The position numbers and the translations under genes were made by a program. From Lachnospiraceae bacterium (GTDB taxonomy: Bacteria; Bacillota_A; Clostridia; Lachnospirales; Lachnospiraceae): 6,889 nucleotides of DNA. Positions 6,093-6,889 of this stretch are shown here, piece by piece; position 1 is the first letter of the stretch, and each line of letters opens with the position of its first letter. The stretch spans positions 1 to 6,889 of the forward strand of contig JAGBNT010000098.1 in assembly GCA_017634255.1 (NCBI GenBank), given 5' to 3'. The notes beneath the pieces are model-generated. The model was not told the DNA's origin, did not search any database, and saw only the letters and a program-made list of their open reading frames with translations.

Positions 6093-6889
6093 ACGATATA
6101 TCAAGAAAGGTATCAAGTCCCGTCTGTGAAAGGATCTCTCCCACAGCTTCTTTAACTCCGTACATTGAGACGGCACAGCGCTTTGCCATTGAGGTAAGCA
6201 CCCTAAGTCCCATCGATGAAATATACTTAAGTTCTCTGCAGTCGATCTCCACTTTGCTGCATACATCCTTATATACGTCATAAAGCCCCGATAATGCCGG
6301 AACTGACTGACTGTCGACCCTTCCTGCAAGCTTTAAGATAAGGGTCTGCCCTCTAAGCCGTGGGCTAAATGAATTTGCTTTCCCTGTAAGCCGTTTTTCA
6401 ATGCCGGCCCCGTCGCAAATGGGCGTAATTTTCCAGTATGACAGTGTCTTAAAGGCGCTTTTTAATTCATCCCCGGATAATGCAAAGTTATCAATTTCCT
6501 CCGAAAAATCCGGCACATACCTGTCTGCCGGAAGGAGGCTCACCCCGAGTCCATGTGCTGCAAGAAAAACTTTTGCCTTTTCACGCAGCCTGTCATAATC
6601 CCACCTGGGATCGATGACCATTGTATTGTCTATCTGCAATTTATCCCTCCATGGCCTTGATTCCTCGAAACTCATCATCACATCGATGAAGCGCTCTGCG
6701 CATACCGCCTGCCATGCTGACATAAAAAAACGTTCCGACTCCGGGTCAGGAGTCAGCAGGCAACCGCCTTTTTCACTTAAAATACTGTGCATGGCATCAA
6801 AGAATATGCCTGTATCCGTATCGGTCAGATATATAAGAAGACCCGATACAACAATGCACAAGGGTCCCTCGTACTTAAGAAACGTCTCT
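6088..6889 (-). CDS. Methyltransferase-like/STAS fusion protein, N-terminus beyond the window, C-terminus clipped by an insertion
   Basis: The frame is open to the right edge (266 codons plus stop). A TTG at 6859-6861 is an internal Leu in KYEGPLCIVVSGLLIYLT, not a start. Residues 1 to about 165 resemble the C-terminal half of class I SAM methyltransferases of the leucine carboxyl methyltransferase/TcmP-like group (GLLIYLT at 16-22, GGCLLTPDPES at 41-51). The SAM-binding glycine motif would lie outside the window. Residues about 177-264 form a STAS domain, with GQTLILKLAGRVD and the helix-capping IDCRELKYISSMGLRVL. The serines of YISSMG occupy the site phosphorylated in anti-sigma-factor antagonists such as SpoIIAA. 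A role in partner-switching signalling is inferred; no kinase or phosphatase partner is visible. The last residues before TAA come from a mobile-element junction, and seven native residues are lost. STAS assignment is firm, methyltransferase assignment moderate. Confidence 0.82.
   Translation of the reverse strand, partial: ETFLKYEGPLCIVVSGLLIYLTDTDTGIFFDAMHSILSEKGGCLLTPDPESERFFMSAWQAVCAERFIDVMMSFEESRPWRDKLQIDNTMVIDPRWDYDRLREKAKVFLAAHGLGVSLLPADRYVPDFSEEIDNFALSGDELKSAFKTLSYWKITPICDGAGIEKRLTGKANSFSPRLRGQTLILKLAGRVDSQSVPALSGLYDVYKDVCSKVEIDCRELKYISSMGLRVLTSMAKRCAVSMYGVKEAVGEILSQTGLDTFLDISS
6092..6099. repeat. Target-site duplication, right copy
   Basis: GACGATAT directly abuts the right terminal repeat and lies inside the STAS coding sequence, spanning the Ile and Ser-Ser codons before the stop. 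It pairs with GACGAAAT at 5940-5947. Confidence 0.75.

Noticed and set aside
6859..6861. TTG as the start codon of the methyltransferase-STAS gene
   Set aside because: The frame stays open to the window edge, no ribosome site precedes it, and the codons upstream (KYEGP) continue the expected methyltransferase motif.
1..6889. CRISPR arrays, tRNA or rRNA genes, toxin-antitoxin pairs, prophage genes
   Set aside because: No regularly spaced repeats, cloverleaf or rRNA sequence, and no small paired genes were seen on either strand.

Overview
The window is a minus-strand carbohydrate-active gene cluster, about half G+C. It most likely comes from a Gram-positive anaerobe of the Clostridia, perhaps a Lachnospiraceae-type gut or rumen pectin user. 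This rests on gene content, free use of AGA/AGG/ATA codons, strong AGGAGG-type ribosome sites and a TTG start. No taxonomic marker is present, so the assignment is tentative.

Read in the direction of transcription (right to left): (1) a gene cut by the right edge that encodes the C-terminal part of a class I methyltransferase-like domain fused to a STAS domain (6088 to beyond 6889); (2) a 176-bp gap holding a 144-bp palindromic, MITE-like element (5948-6091); (3) a 785-residue family PL9 pectate lyase (3554-5911); (4) a GH105 unsaturated rhamnogalacturonyl/galacturonyl hydrolase (2422-3564); (5) a UDP-glucuronate 4-epimerase (1339-2409); (6) a second, domain-reduced PL9-like protein cut by the left edge (1-1346). 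Genes 3 to 6 overlap by 11 and 8 nt or are 12 nt apart, so they form one tight operon.

The lyase would cleave de-esterified galacturonan by beta-elimination, and the GH105 enzyme would remove the resulting 4,5-unsaturated uronic acid. Neither PL9 protein nor the GH105 enzyme has a signal peptide. In-frame stops close upstream block any longer N-terminus, so the pathway appears cytoplasmic and would act on imported oligosaccharides. The UDP-sugar epimerase makes UDP-galacturonate, a biosynthetic step that is unexpected here.

The most notable observation is the element at 5948-6091. It has 15-bp terminal inverted repeats (13/15 matching, beginning GTAACT) and is flanked by an 8-bp duplication (GACGAAAT / GACGATAT, 7/8). 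Removing the element and one duplicate copy joins the STAS reading frame in phase to a downstream tail, ISSKSIHEVL-stop. The joined C-terminus looks like a normal STAS end. The element has therefore clipped the last seven residues of the STAS protein, supplied its new stop codon, and split what was a contiguous five-gene operon (only 3 nt would have separated STAS and lyase genes) with two hairpins.
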